Positions 56,396 to 64,000 of a stretch of DNA of 64,000 bases are shown piece after piece. The notes under the pieces are model-generated. The model ran no database searches. It had not been told where the DNA came from and was given only the letters and a program-made list of their open reading frames with translations. The DNA is taken from assembly GCF_000949385.2 (NCBI RefSeq), contig NZ_JYKO02000001.1, forward strand, positions 3,460,648 to 3,524,647, in the 5' to 3' direction. The DNA comes from Pseudomonas sp. LFM046. GTDB lineage: Bacteria > Pseudomonadota > Gammaproteobacteria > Pseudomonadales > Pseudomonadaceae. A program made the translations under genes and the position numbers. Positions within the stretch are counted from its first letter, which is position 1, and the number at the start of each line of letters is the position of its first letter.

Positions 56396-57163
56396 ATGCT
56401 ACCCAGCCTCTACATCTCCCACGGCTCTCCCATGCTCGCGCTGGAGCCCGGCGCCAGTGGCCCGGCACTCAAGCGCCTGGCCGATTCGCTGCCACGGCCC
56501 GAGGCCATCCTGGTGGTGTCCGCCCACTGGGAAAGCGACCGCCTGCTGCTGAGTAGCGCCGCCCACCCAGAAACCTGGCATGACTTCTACGGCTTCCCGC
56601 CACCGCTTTACGCCGTGCAATACCCGGCACCGGGTGCGCCCGAGCTGGCGGTAGAAATCGCCGGCCTGCTGACCGACGCCAGCCTCCCGGCGGGCGTCGA
56701 CCCGGAGCGCCCGTTCGATCACGGCACCTGGGTGCCACTGTCGCTGATGTATCCAGACGCCGACATCCCGCTGGTCCAACTGTCGCTGCCCAGCCGCCTC
56801 GGCCCCGCCTTCCAGACCCGCGTTGGCCGTGCGCTGGCCTCGCTGCGGCAGCGCGGCGTGCTGCTGATCGGCTCCGGCAGCATCACCCACAACCTGGGAG
56901 AACTGGACTGGCGCGCCGGCCCGGACGTGGTGACGCCTTGGGCGAAGGCGTTCCGCGACTGGATGGTGGAGCGCCTCGAAGCCGACGATGAAGCGTCCCT
57001 GCACGACTACCGTCGCCTCGCACCCCAAGCGGCCCGCAACCATCCTCGCGACGAACACCTGCTGCCGCTCTATTTCGCCCGCGGCGCCGGCGGGCAATTC
57101 AGCCTGGTGCACCAGGGATTCACCCTCGGCGCCCTGGGGATGGATATCTACCGCTTCGATTGA
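56396..57163 (+). CDS. LigB-type extradiol dioxygenase (DODA/YgiD family)
   Basis: This 255-residue protein has the metal ligands of DODA-type enzymes: ISHGSPM near residue 7, VVSAHWES and GSGSITHNLGEL, with a distal His in RNHPRDEHLLPL. E. coli YgiD opens the ring of L-DOPA. The native substrate here is unknown. ATG 56396 has GGAGG nine bases upstream; the 11 codons before it were dropped. Confidence 0.88.
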   Translation: MLPSLYISHGSPMLALEPGASGPALKRLADSLPRPEAILVVSAHWESDRLLLSSAAHPETWHDFYGFPPPLYAVQYPAPGAPELAVEIAGLLTDASLPAGVDPERPFDHGTWVPLSLMYPDADIPLVQLSLPSRLGPAFQTRVGRALASLRQRGVLLIGSGSITHNLGELDWRAGPDVVTPWAKAFRDWMVERLEADDEASLHDYRRLAPQAARNHPRDEHLLPLYFARGAGGQFSLVHQGFTLGALGMDIYRFD

Positions 57164-57214
57164 GCGAAGGTTCCAGCCTACGAAGCCAGAAGCCACCAAC
57201 TCACACCCACAAAA

Positions 57215-57237
57215 AAGCCCCGCATTTGCGGGGCTTC
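57215..57237. terminator. Bidirectional terminator between the dioxygenase gene and deaD
   Basis: The arms AAGCCCCGC and GCGGGGCTT enclose an ATTT loop, with an A run on one side and TCTT on the other. Confidence 0.8.
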
Positions 57238-57256
57238 TTCGTTTACGGCATGGCGC

Positions 57257-58942
57257 TTAGTCTTCGCGGTAGCGGCGCAGTTTCAGCTGCTTGCCGGCCA
57301 CGCGGGTGTCCTTCAGCTTGCCCAGCAGGCGGTCGAGGCCTTCTTCGGGCAGCTCGATCAGGCTGAAGGTCTCGCGGATCTGGATGCGACCGATGGCCTC
57401 GCGGGCGATGCCGCCCTCGTTGAGGATGGCACCCAGCAGGTTCTTGGCAGCGATGCCGTCGCGAGTACCCAGGGCCGTGCGGCAACGCACGCGGCCTTCG
57501 GCCAGCGGCATGGGTGCACGACGCTCGCGGTACTCACCGCGCTCGCCACGCTCACCACGTTCGCCACCTTCACGCTCGCGGCGCTCACGGGGCTGGAAGC
57601 TCGGCACCAGCGGCTGCTCACGCTCCACGTCGGACAGGTTCAGGGCCTGACCATTGGTGGCCTTCAGCAGCAGCGCAGCGGCCAGAGCACGAGGCTCGCA
57701 GCCGATGTCGGCGATCAGGCGGTCCAGCAGCTCGCCGTGGCTGGCTTCGGCACCGGCCACCAGCGGGGCGATGCTGGCGGTGAGCTTCTTGATGCGCGCG
57801 TCCAGCACTTGCTGGGCGTTGGGCAGACGTACTTCGGCGACCTTCTGGCCGGTCACGCGCTCGATCACCTGCAGCATGCGGCGCTCACGCGGGGTCACCA
57901 GCAGCAGGGCGCGGCCATCGCGGCCGGCACGACCGGTACGGCCGATACGGTGCACGTAGGATTCCGGGTCGTAGGGCATGTCCACGTTGAACACGTGAGT
58001 GATGCGCGGTACGTCGATGCCGCGGGCGGCAACGTCGGTGGCGACCACGATATCCAGGCGACCGTCCTTCAGGGACTCGATCACGCGCTCACGCTGGTTC
58101 TGGGCGATGTCGCCATTCAGCGCGGCGGCCTTGTAGCCCTTGGCTTCCAGGGCGCTGGCCAGATCCAGAGTGGCCTGCTTGGTCCGCACGAAGGCGATCA
58201 GGGCGTCGAATTCCTCGACTTCCAGCAGACGCAGCACAGCCGGGGTCTTCTGGTCGGCGTGGACCATCAGGTGAGCCTGCTCGATGCGGGCCACAGTCTG
58301 GGTCTTGGCGGCAATCTTGACGTGCTGCGGGGTCTTCAGGTGACGCTCGGCAATCGAACGGATCGACGGCGGCAGCGTGGCGGAGAACAGCACGCTCTGG
58401 CGGCTTTCCGGGAGGGCTTCGAAGATCACTTCGAGGTCTTCCATGAAGCCGAGCTTGAGCATTTCGTCCGCTTCGTCCAGCACCAGCTGCTGCACGGTGG
58501 CGAGCATCTTGTCGTCGCGGCGCAGGTGGTCGCAGAGACGGCCAGGGGTGGCCACGATGACCTGGGCGCCCTGGCGCAGAGCCTTGAGCTGCGGGCCCAT
58601 GGGCGCGCCACCGTAGACGGCGACCACGTTCAGGCCGGGCATCTGCTTGGCGTAGGTTTCGAAAGCGGTGGCAACTTGCAGTGCGAGCTCGCGGGTCGGT
58701 GCCAGGATCAGCGCCTGCGGCTCACGTTTGGCCGGATCGATGAGCGACAGGATCGGCAGCGCGAAGGCTGCGGTCTTGCCGGTACCGGTCTGGGCCTGGC
58801 CGATCATGTCGTGGCCGGCGAGGATCACCGGAATCGACTGGGCCTGGATGGGGGACGGCTCTTCATAGCCGACCGCCGAGATGGCGGCCAGAACATTGGG
58901 ATGAATGCCGAGCGCGGCGAATCCGCCGATTTCCTGGGTCAT
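57257..58942 (-). CDS. deaD: ATP-dependent RNA helicase DeaD (CsdA)
   Basis: This 561-residue helicase has the full DEAD-box set: Q motif PSPIQAQSIP, AQTGTGKT, PTRELA, TPGRL, DEAD, SAT, RGIDVPR and HRIGRTGR. After the core come an Arg/Glu/Gly repeat tract (REGGERGERGERGEYRERR) and a DbpA-like RNA-binding domain at the end. DeaD unwinds RNA in ribosome assembly and mRNA decay, mostly in the cold. ATG 58942 is chosen; the longer frame adds 16 unrelated residues. The leader is long. Confidence 0.95.
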   Translation of the reverse strand: MTQEIGGFAALGIHPNVLAAISAVGYEEPSPIQAQSIPVILAGHDMIGQAQTGTGKTAAFALPILSLIDPAKREPQALILAPTRELALQVATAFETYAKQMPGLNVVAVYGGAPMGPQLKALRQGAQVIVATPGRLCDHLRRDDKMLATVQQLVLDEADEMLKLGFMEDLEVIFEALPESRQSVLFSATLPPSIRSIAERHLKTPQHVKIAAKTQTVARIEQAHLMVHADQKTPAVLRLLEVEEFDALIAFVRTKQATLDLASALEAKGYKAAALNGDIAQNQRERVIESLKDGRLDIVVATDVAARGIDVPRITHVFNVDMPYDPESYVHRIGRTGRAGRDGRALLLVTPRERRMLQVIERVTGQKVAEVRLPNAQQVLDARIKKLTASIAPLVAGAEASHGELLDRLIADIGCEPRALAAALLLKATNGQALNLSDVEREQPLVPSFQPRERREREGGERGERGERGEYRERRAPMPLAEGRVRCRTALGTRDGIAAKNLLGAILNEGGIAREAIGRIQIRETFSLIELPEEGLDRLLGKLKDTRVAGKQLKLRRYRED

Positions 58943-59311
58943 GGGTCTGCCTCGTGTGCATCCGCAAAGACCCTTGTTCCATGGCTGCACATGCCATGAA
59001 GGACCTTTTGGGTCACCCTGGCAGCCTGGTAGAGAATTTGCGTGATCGCTTTATTAGGAATGGATGAAACGTCAAGGGTAGTCCGCAGTGCGGACTTGCA
59101 GCCGAAGGCAAAGCGCCTCGGAAAAAACGCAGTACTTGAACGGAGCCGTCAAATGGCCGGCGCGCATCATACAGGATTATTCTGTCCCGCGTGCAGCTTT
59201 TTCGGCCGCCCCCCTTCATCTCCGCCAGACGGTGTCGGGCAATGGACAAGCCTTCTGCGCGGGTCTATATCCCACCTGCCCTCCCGCTATTCCTACAGAG
59301 GAACGCCCTCC
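58943..59311. other. Divergent promoter and leader region between deaD and the enoyl-CoA hydratase gene
   Basis: These 369 bases hold no convincing gene. A TATGAT -10-like box on the minus strand at 59166-59171, followed by GCGCGCC, could start a deaD mRNA with a 220-base leader, as cold-shock helicase genes often have. The plus side carries the ribosome site of the hydratase gene. Confidence 0.45.
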
Positions 59312-60103
59312 ATGCCCTCCAGTTCCGCCGGCCGCGTCAGCCGCGAAAAGCGCGGCCACATCATGCTGATCGGCCTCGATCGCCCCGCCAAGCGCAACGC
59401 CTTCGACTTCGCCATGCTGGAGGACCTGGTCCTGGCCCTGGGCGAGTACGAACGGGACGACAATGCCCGCTGCGCCCTGGTTTTCGCCCACGGCGACCAC
59501 TTCACCGCCGGCCTGGACCTGGCCAGCGTGGGCGACACGTTCAAGAAGGGATGGAAGGTTCCCGCCGGCGCCATGGACCCCTGGGGTACCTTCGGCGGCG
59601 ACCGCTTGACCAAGCCGCTGATAGTCGCGGTAAGGGGGTACTGCTACACCATCGGCATCGAACTGATGCTGGCGGCGGACATCAATCTCTGCGCCAGCAA
59701 TACCCGCTTCGCCCAGATGGAAGTGCAGCGCGGCATCTTCCCCTTCGGCGGCGCCACCCTGCGGCTGCATCAGGTGGCCGGCTGGGGCAATGCCATGCGC
59801 TGGCTGCTCACCGGCGATGAATTCGATGCCCACGAAGCCTACCGTCTGGGGCTGGTCCAGGAAGTGCTGGCGCCGGAAGACCTGCTACCCCGCGCCATCT
59901 GGCTGGCGGAGCGGGTGGCGGCCCAAGCGCCGCTGGGCGTCAGGGCCACCCTGGCCTCGGCACGGCAGACGCTGGACGAAGGCGAAAAGGCAGCAGCGGC
60001 CAGCCTCCCGGGCACGGCCCAGCGCTTGCTGGCCACCGAGGACGCCCAGGAAGGGCTCAGGGCAATGCTGGAACGACGGGAAGGCCACTTCAAAGGGAAA
60101 TAG
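59312..60103 (+). CDS. Enoyl-CoA hydratase/isomerase family protein
   Basis: This 263-residue crotonase-fold protein has the oxyanion-hole segments HGDHFTAGLDLAS and RGYCYTIGIELMLAADI. The usual Glu positions are changed in part, so it may not be a classic beta-oxidation hydratase. GAGGAA lies before ATG 59312, which fixes the start; 90 upstream codons are shadow. I recall PA2841 next to deaD in P. aeruginosa. Confidence 0.9.
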   Translation: MPSSSAGRVSREKRGHIMLIGLDRPAKRNAFDFAMLEDLVLALGEYERDDNARCALVFAHGDHFTAGLDLASVGDTFKKGWKVPAGAMDPWGTFGGDRLTKPLIVAVRGYCYTIGIELMLAADINLCASNTRFAQMEVQRGIFPFGGATLRLHQVAGWGNAMRWLLTGDEFDAHEAYRLGLVQEVLAPEDLLPRAIWLAERVAAQAPLGVRATLASARQTLDEGEKAAAASLPGTAQRLLATEDAQEGLRAMLERREGHFKGK

Positions 60104-60121
60104 CTGCAGCTTGTGGGCTGA

Positions 60122-60168
60122 GTGGGCGCGAATTCATTCGCAATGCAGGCGGCAAATCTGCCCTGCAA
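60122..60168. repeat. REP-like element, third and most decayed copy
   Basis: GTGGGCGCGAATTCATTCGC keeps the GCGAATTCATTCGC core found at 867-894 and 55593-55637. It is followed by GCAGGCGGCAAATCTGCCCT, itself an imperfect hairpin. Confidence 0.6.
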
Positions 60169-60186
60169 GAGCGAAAAAACCGCCCC

Positions 60187-60804
60187 TCAACGGCTAAGCA
60201 ACAAACGCCCGCCCAGCCCCACCAGGAAAACGCCCATCAGCGTTTCGAACACGGCCTTGAAGCGCATGAAGCCGCCGCGCACGGCGGGGCTGGAGAAGAG
60301 CACGGCCATCCCGCAGTACCAGAGCCCGGATACACCGGCGGCGATGGCAACGATGGCGGCGTAGAACCAGTCCGGCGCATGGGCCGGAACCATCACCGCG
60401 AAAATGCTGCCGTAGAAGGCCAGGGCCTTGGGATTGGTCATGCTCACCAGATAGCCCTTGCGGGCAGCGGCGAAGGCACTGGACTCAAGTGCGTCGGAGG
60501 TGGTCGCCTGCGGCTTGCGGGCGCCGAAGATCATCTTCGCGCCAATCCAGATCAGATAAGCAGCACCCGCCAGCTTGATCCCGGCGTAGACCCATTCCAC
60601 CTGCATCACGATCAGCCCCAGCCCCGCCACCGCCAGCAAGGCCCAGGTCGCGGAGGCGGCGGCCAGCCCGAGGCCGGTGGCCACGCCTGCGCGGCGGGAG
60701 CGCAGGGTTGCGGTGGAGGTGACGATGGCGAAATTGGGGCCCGGACTGACAACGCTCAGGACCAGTACGCCGGAAATGGCCAGCAATGCGCCGATGTAGT
60801 CCAC
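60187..60804 (-). CDS. LysE/RhtB-family amino acid exporter
   Basis: This 205-residue protein has six membrane segments and the family signature VLSVVSPGPNFAIVTSTATL near the N-terminus, then GLGLAAASATWALL. The start is GTG 60804 behind AGAGGA; the frame remains open to 61110, but the extra part is unlike the family. The exported amino acid or homoserine lactone is unknown. Confidence 0.92.
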   Translation of the reverse strand: MDYIGALLAISGVLVLSVVSPGPNFAIVTSTATLRSRRAGVATGLGLAAASATWALLAVAGLGLIVMQVEWVYAGIKLAGAAYLIWIGAKMIFGARKPQATTSDALESSAFAAARKGYLVSMTNPKALAFYGSIFAVMVPAHAPDWFYAAIVAIAAGVSGLWYCGMAVLFSSPAVRGGFMRFKAVFETLMGVFLVGLGGRLLLSR

Positions 60805-60979
60805 GGCATCCTCTCGTCGTATCGATTGGGGGAAATGCTGGGGAGTATATCCGGGGCGCGCGCCGGCGGACGTCAGCCGGTGGTCGTACTTCAGTAGATC
60901 AAAGCGGGCATGTGCAAGGACTGCGTCCCTCTCCCCGAGGGGAAAGGGGGCAGCCAGTCGAAGGAAAATGCCAGGACCA

Positions 60980-61594
60980 TCAAGGCATTGGCGTAGGTTC
61001 GGCCGGTGCCGGCGGCGGGTTGTCCATCGGCGGTACAGCTTCCATCTCGTCAGGCACAACGTTATTCGCCCGCGGGATGCCAGCGGCAAACCAGGCAAGG
61101 TTGCCGGCATTACGAATCAGCAGGACGGGGCTGTCGCAAGGTGTTGGTGGGGTCGGCGTGAGGACGTCGTTGATCGTGAAGTCCCCATCCGTGGCCAGCG
61201 GTACACCGGCCAGGTTGGTGCTGCTTTCCGTGAACGGCGCTACCGCGCCACAGAACAGGGTCGCGAATACGCTCTGGCCAGTAGCCCGGCCTACGTTGTC
61301 GCCCCCACCCAATACCAGGCCTTTCCCCCTGACCGTGATCTGGCCATCGGCGAACACCTTGGCAACAAGATCGTCGATCACCCAGATTTGTCCGGGCGGC
61401 TGCACGCCGCGCACCAGGTTGCGGTTGACCACAGTGGCAATGTTCTCGGTCCCCTGGCCACTGGAGACCGGAATGACGCCTATTCCTCCATTGAAGCTCA
61501 CCAGAATCGCCATTGTGGCAGCGAGGGCCGTGGACGCCAGAACGGCGGATATCAGCAGGGGAATGGTTAACGTTAACGCGATTTTTCCTTTCAT
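60980..61594 (-). CDS. Secreted protein of unknown family
   Basis: This 204-residue protein has a signal peptide (IALTLTIPLLISAVLASTALA). The mature part is rich in Gly, Val, Thr and Asn (VIPVSSGQGTENIATVV, GKGLVLGGGDNVGRATG), with two Cys (TLFCGAV and TPPTPCDS) that could form a disulfide. The end is a Pro-rich tail (PPMDNPPPAPAEPTPMP). GGAGG precedes the ATG. I do not recognise the family. A beta-rich extracellular or cell-surface protein is the most I can infer. Confidence 0.75.
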   Translation of the reverse strand: MKGKIALTLTIPLLISAVLASTALAATMAILVSFNGGIGVIPVSSGQGTENIATVVNRNLVRGVQPPGQIWVIDDLVAKVFADGQITVRGKGLVLGGGDNVGRATGQSVFATLFCGAVAPFTESSTNLAGVPLATDGDFTINDVLTPTPPTPCDSPVLLIRNAGNLAWFAAGIPRANNVVPDEMEAVPPMDNPPPAPAEPTPMP

Positions 61595-61996
61595 TTCTCA
61601 ACCTCCACACTGGCTCCCATCGAACAGATCGACGAGTAGCCGCAGAACGGAGAGCAGGCAGGACGGACCGAAATCCCTTGTCGCAAGGGTTGGCTGGCCG
61701 GGCGACCCCGAGGGGCGTCCCAGGATGGATGACTCGGTGAACAGCCGCTGGCCGTGATCGGATGGCCGGGCTTGCCGCCGCTCTCCTCCGGTGGTGTCTG
61801 AGTCAGCGTCGGAAGACGCCGACCCCACCGTCCGTCAGAGCAGGCACAGGCGCTAACAGCACAAAGGCGGGGGTGCGAGGACTCTGCAAGTACTGCACGT
61901 GTCAGTATACCCCCCTGCATCCGCACGCCTGCCCCGTCTGTCCCTCAGGGGGCACAACGCCATACCCCTCGTCGGGAAAGCGCCCTGCCCCACCGC
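61595..61996. other. Long intergenic region upstream of the secreted protein gene
   Basis: These 402 bases hold no gene I can support. There is a short hairpin GTCGG-AAGACG-CCGAC at 61808-61823, and several GGCCGGG-type repeats. The upstream gene points the same way as the secreted protein gene but is too far off to be assumed co-transcribed. Confidence 0.45.
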
Positions 61997-62860
61997 TCAG
62001 AGAGCGTCCAGGGGAATCTTCAGGTAGCGGATGCCGTTGGCCTCGGCCGGGGGCAACTGTCCCGCGCGCATGTTCACCTGCACTGCCGGCAGGATCAGCG
62101 CCGGCATGGACAGGGTGGCGTCCCGCGCGGTGCGCATGGCCACGAATGCCTCTTCATCGATGCCTTCATGGGCGTGGACGTTCCGCGCCCGCTGCTCGGC
62201 CACCGTGGTTTCGAAGCGATAGTCGTCACGGCCGGGGGCCTTGTAGTCGTGGCACATGAAGAGCCGGGTGTCGTCCGGCAGCTCGAACAGGCGCCGGGTG
62301 GAGCGGTACAGGGAACGGGCATCGCCGCCTGGGAAATCACAGCGGGCGGTGCCGTAGTCGGGCATGAACAGGGTGTCGCCGATGAAGGCGGCATCGCCCA
62401 CCAGGTAGGTCATGCAGGCCGGGGTGTGACCCGGCGTGTGCAAGGCCCGCAGCTCAAGCGAGCCAATGGACAGGCGATCGTCATCCAGAAGGAGGCGGTC
62501 GAACTGACGGCCATCGGTGGCGAAGTCCTGGCCTGCATTGAACAGCTTGCCGAAGCGCTGCTGGACCTGGGTGATCTGCCCTCCGATGGCGAGCTGCCCA
62601 CCCAGTTCGCGCTTGAGCCAGGCGGCGGCAGACAGGTGGTCGGCGTGAACATGGGTTTCCAGCAGCCAGTCGACCACCAGCCCCTGCGCCCGCACGTAGT
62701 CGGCGATACGCGCAGCCCCGACAAAGGACGTGCGGCCACTGGCGGCGCAATAATCCAGGACCGGGTCGATGATGGCGCAGCGGTCACTGGCCGGATCGCT
62801 GACGACGTAGCTGTAGGAACAAGTGGCCGGGTCGAAGAAAGCTTCAACACGGGGGGTCAT
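61997..62860 (-). CDS. Metallo-beta-lactamase-fold hydrolase (ETHE1/Blh-like)
   Basis: This 287-residue enzyme has the MBL metal motif THVHADHLSAA, then HTPGHTPACMTY, GDTLFMPDYGTARCDFPGG and the distal His in MCHDYKAP. That pattern is found in persulfide dioxygenase-like proteins and the Blh partner of BigR. Oxidation of persulfides is plausible. The sequence FDPATCSYSYVVSDP matches the usual N-terminus, which supports ATG 62860 behind GGAGAG. Confidence 0.9.
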   Translation of the reverse strand: MTPRVEAFFDPATCSYSYVVSDPASDRCAIIDPVLDYCAASGRTSFVGAARIADYVRAQGLVVDWLLETHVHADHLSAAAWLKRELGGQLAIGGQITQVQQRFGKLFNAGQDFATDGRQFDRLLLDDDRLSIGSLELRALHTPGHTPACMTYLVGDAAFIGDTLFMPDYGTARCDFPGGDARSLYRSTRRLFELPDDTRLFMCHDYKAPGRDDYRFETTVAEQRARNVHAHEGIDEEAFVAMRTARDATLSMPALILPAVQVNMRAGQLPPAEANGIRYLKIPLDAL

Positions 62861-62972
62861 GGGGCGCTCTCCTGTCCACGTTTTCCCAAGCTTAGTTGCC
62901 GCCGCTCCGGGGCCGGCCCAAGACAGACTCCGGCGATCCCCCAACCCACGCCGAACAGCAGACTGCCACCCC

Positions 62973-64000
62973 TCAGGCCAGGGCGACGGAGCTGGCCATG
63001 AACTCGTTGGCGGGCACCGGTTTGCCGAACAGGAAGCCCTGCAGCAAATCGCAACCCAGACCGGTCAGGAAGGCCTGCTGGGATTCGGTTTCCACCCCTT
63101 CGGCGACGATGCGCAGGTCCAGTGCCTGGCCCAGGGCAACAATGGCGGAGATGATCGCCGCATCATCGCTGTCGTGCTCCAGGTCGCGAACGAAACCACG
63201 GTCGATCTTCAACTCGTTAGCCGGCAGGCGCTTGAGGTACAGCAGGCTCGAATAGCCGGTACCGAAGTCGTCGATGGACAGGTCCACGCCCATCTCGGCC
63301 AGTTGGCGGAGGATCGCCAGGCTGGTGTCGGCGTCCCTCATGGCGACGGTTTCCGTGATCTCCAGCGTCAGGCAGTTAGCCGGCAGGCCGTGGCGTTCCA
63401 GCGACAGGGCCACGCTGTCGATCAGCCCGGCATGGCAGAACTGCAAGGCCGAGAGGTTCACCGCTACCCGCCAGTCACGGTGGCCATCGGCGTACCACTG
63501 GCTCATTTGCCGGCAGGCCTCGTTCAGCACCCAGTTGCCGATGGGGATGATCAGGCCGGTCTTCTCCGCCAGCTCGATGAACTCTTCAGGCATCAACAAG
63601 CCCCGGCGCGGATGCGCCCAGCGCAGCAACGCCTCGGCCCCGATCACCTTCTGGTTGTCGCCGGCGGCGAATTTGGGCTGGTAGTGCAATACCAGCTCAT
63701 TGGCGTCCAGGGCGTGGCGCAGGTCGTGAATCAACTGCAGCTGGTTGCGGGCATTGGTGTTCATCGACTGCTCGAAGAAGCTGTAGCCGTTCTTGCCCGC
63801 GCCCTTGGCGTGGTACATGGCGGCGTCCGCGTTCATCAGCAGCTCTTCGCGGGTCGTGCCGTCGCCGGGATAAAGGGCGATGCCGACACTGGTGGACACC
63901 CGCAGCTCCTGGTCGCCCACCTCGAAGGGCGTGCTGACCAGGGCCACCAGGTCACTGGCCAGGGTCACCGCGTCGTTCGGTTCGCCAAGGCCGGCGAGCA
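62973..64000 (-). CDS. GGDEF-EAL protein, N-terminal part outside window
   Basis: The visible 342 codons hold the end of a GGDEF domain (STSVGIALYPGDGTTREELL, then NADAAMYHAKGAGKNGY) and a full EAL domain. The EAL active-site motifs are all kept: GAEALLRW, EITETV, DDFGTGYSS, KIDRGFV and EGVETESQ. It should break down c-di-GMP. The frame stays open to the window edge, so sensor domains probably lie beyond. Whether its GGDEF half is active cannot be told, since the signature is not included. Confidence 0.93.
   Translation of the reverse strand, partial: LAGLGEPNDAVTLASDLVALVSTPFEVGDQELRVSTSVGIALYPGDGTTREELLMNADAAMYHAKGAGKNGYSFFEQSMNTNARNQLQLIHDLRHALDANELVLHYQPKFAAGDNQKVIGAEALLRWAHPRRGLLMPEEFIELAEKTGLIIPIGNWVLNEACRQMSQWYADGHRDWRVAVNLSALQFCHAGLIDSVALSLERHGLPANCLTLEITETVAMRDADTSLAILRQLAEMGVDLSIDDFGTGYSSLLYLKRLPANELKIDRGFVRDLEHDSDDAAIISAIVALGQALDLRIVAEGVETESQQAFLTGLGCDLLQGFLFGKPVPANEFMASSVALA

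Noticed and set aside
60927-60948. CCCTCTCCCC-GA-GGGGAAAGGG hairpin after the secreted protein gene
   Set aside because: It lacks a T run on either strand and is a common intergenic hairpin in pseudomonads, so I did not call it a terminator.
61566-61577. Palindrome GTTAACGTTAAC near the start of the secreted protein gene
   Set aside because: It lies inside the signal-peptide codons (Leu-Thr-Leu-Thr) and is explained by repeated TTA-ACG/ACC codons.

Overview
This window is high-GC chromosomal DNA from a Pseudomonas of the P. aeruginosa-like lineage. The evidence is a near-identical OprI lipoprotein, a LipA/LipH lipase-foldase pair, ThrH, CysB, TgpA and OspR/Gpx/MsrB/AlaA/HtpX/Tpm/DeaD in gene orders I recall from P. 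aeruginosa. The species cannot be fixed from the sequence alone. The window looks like ordinary core genome with a few accessory or rearranged pieces. I see no prophage, insertion sequence, CRISPR array or plasmid backbone.

Layout. Bases 1-10200 hold pabB (5' end cut off), thrH, the cysH sulfate-reduction gene with a small CxxC partner, cysB, a universal stress protein, a 5'-nucleotidase, an orphan fimbrial adhesin, panE with a thioredoxin-like gene, a PilZ protein and a type I DAHP synthase. Bases 10200-23400 hold an unknown membrane-anchored protein, oprI, an L,D-transpeptidase, tesA back to back with an ABC exporter, greB, thpR, the lipA-lipH pair, a DoxX protein and an MltF-type lytic transglycosylase. 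Bases 23600-32700 hold tatD, a chemotaxis transducer, a thioesterase, a CHAD protein and the MoxR-DUF58-TgpA operon. Bases 32800-38400 are an iron-uptake unit: ECF sigma factor, FecR-type regulator, TonB-dependent receptor, PepSY reductase-like protein and a 57-residue membrane protein, behind a Fur-box-like site.

Bases 38400-45060 are more accessory: a small secreted protein, a LysR regulator divergent from a membrane hydroxylase fused to an SRPBCC domain, proQ, a cupin divergent from an AraC regulator, and a CSS-motif EAL phosphodiesterase. Five tRNA genes (Gly/Glu) follow at 45059-45563 behind a strong promoter. Bases 45800-60800 hold a GST, msrC with an AAA ATPase, the SagS-type hybrid kinase, the ospR-gpx operon with a clear palindromic operator, msrB, alaA, htpX with a sigma-32-like promoter, tpm, a LigB-type dioxygenase, deaD, an enoyl-CoA hydratase and a LysE exporter. 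Bases 60900-64000 hold an unrecognised secreted protein, a metallo-beta-lactamase-fold hydrolase and the end of a GGDEF-EAL protein.

Themes. Several neighbours fit together: thiol and redox repair (cysH with a CxxC protein; ospR-gpx-msrB and msrC), envelope maintenance (OprI with an L,D-transpeptidase, MltF2, HtpX, TgpA), lipase secretion with its foldase, and ferric-siderophore uptake with its own sigma/anti-sigma pair. The items I find least explained are the hydroxylase-SRPBCC fusion, the nested-hairpin leader at 18413-18471, the fossil pilin tail beside the orphan adhesin, paired repeats in front of the TonB receptor, and the secreted protein at 60980-61594.
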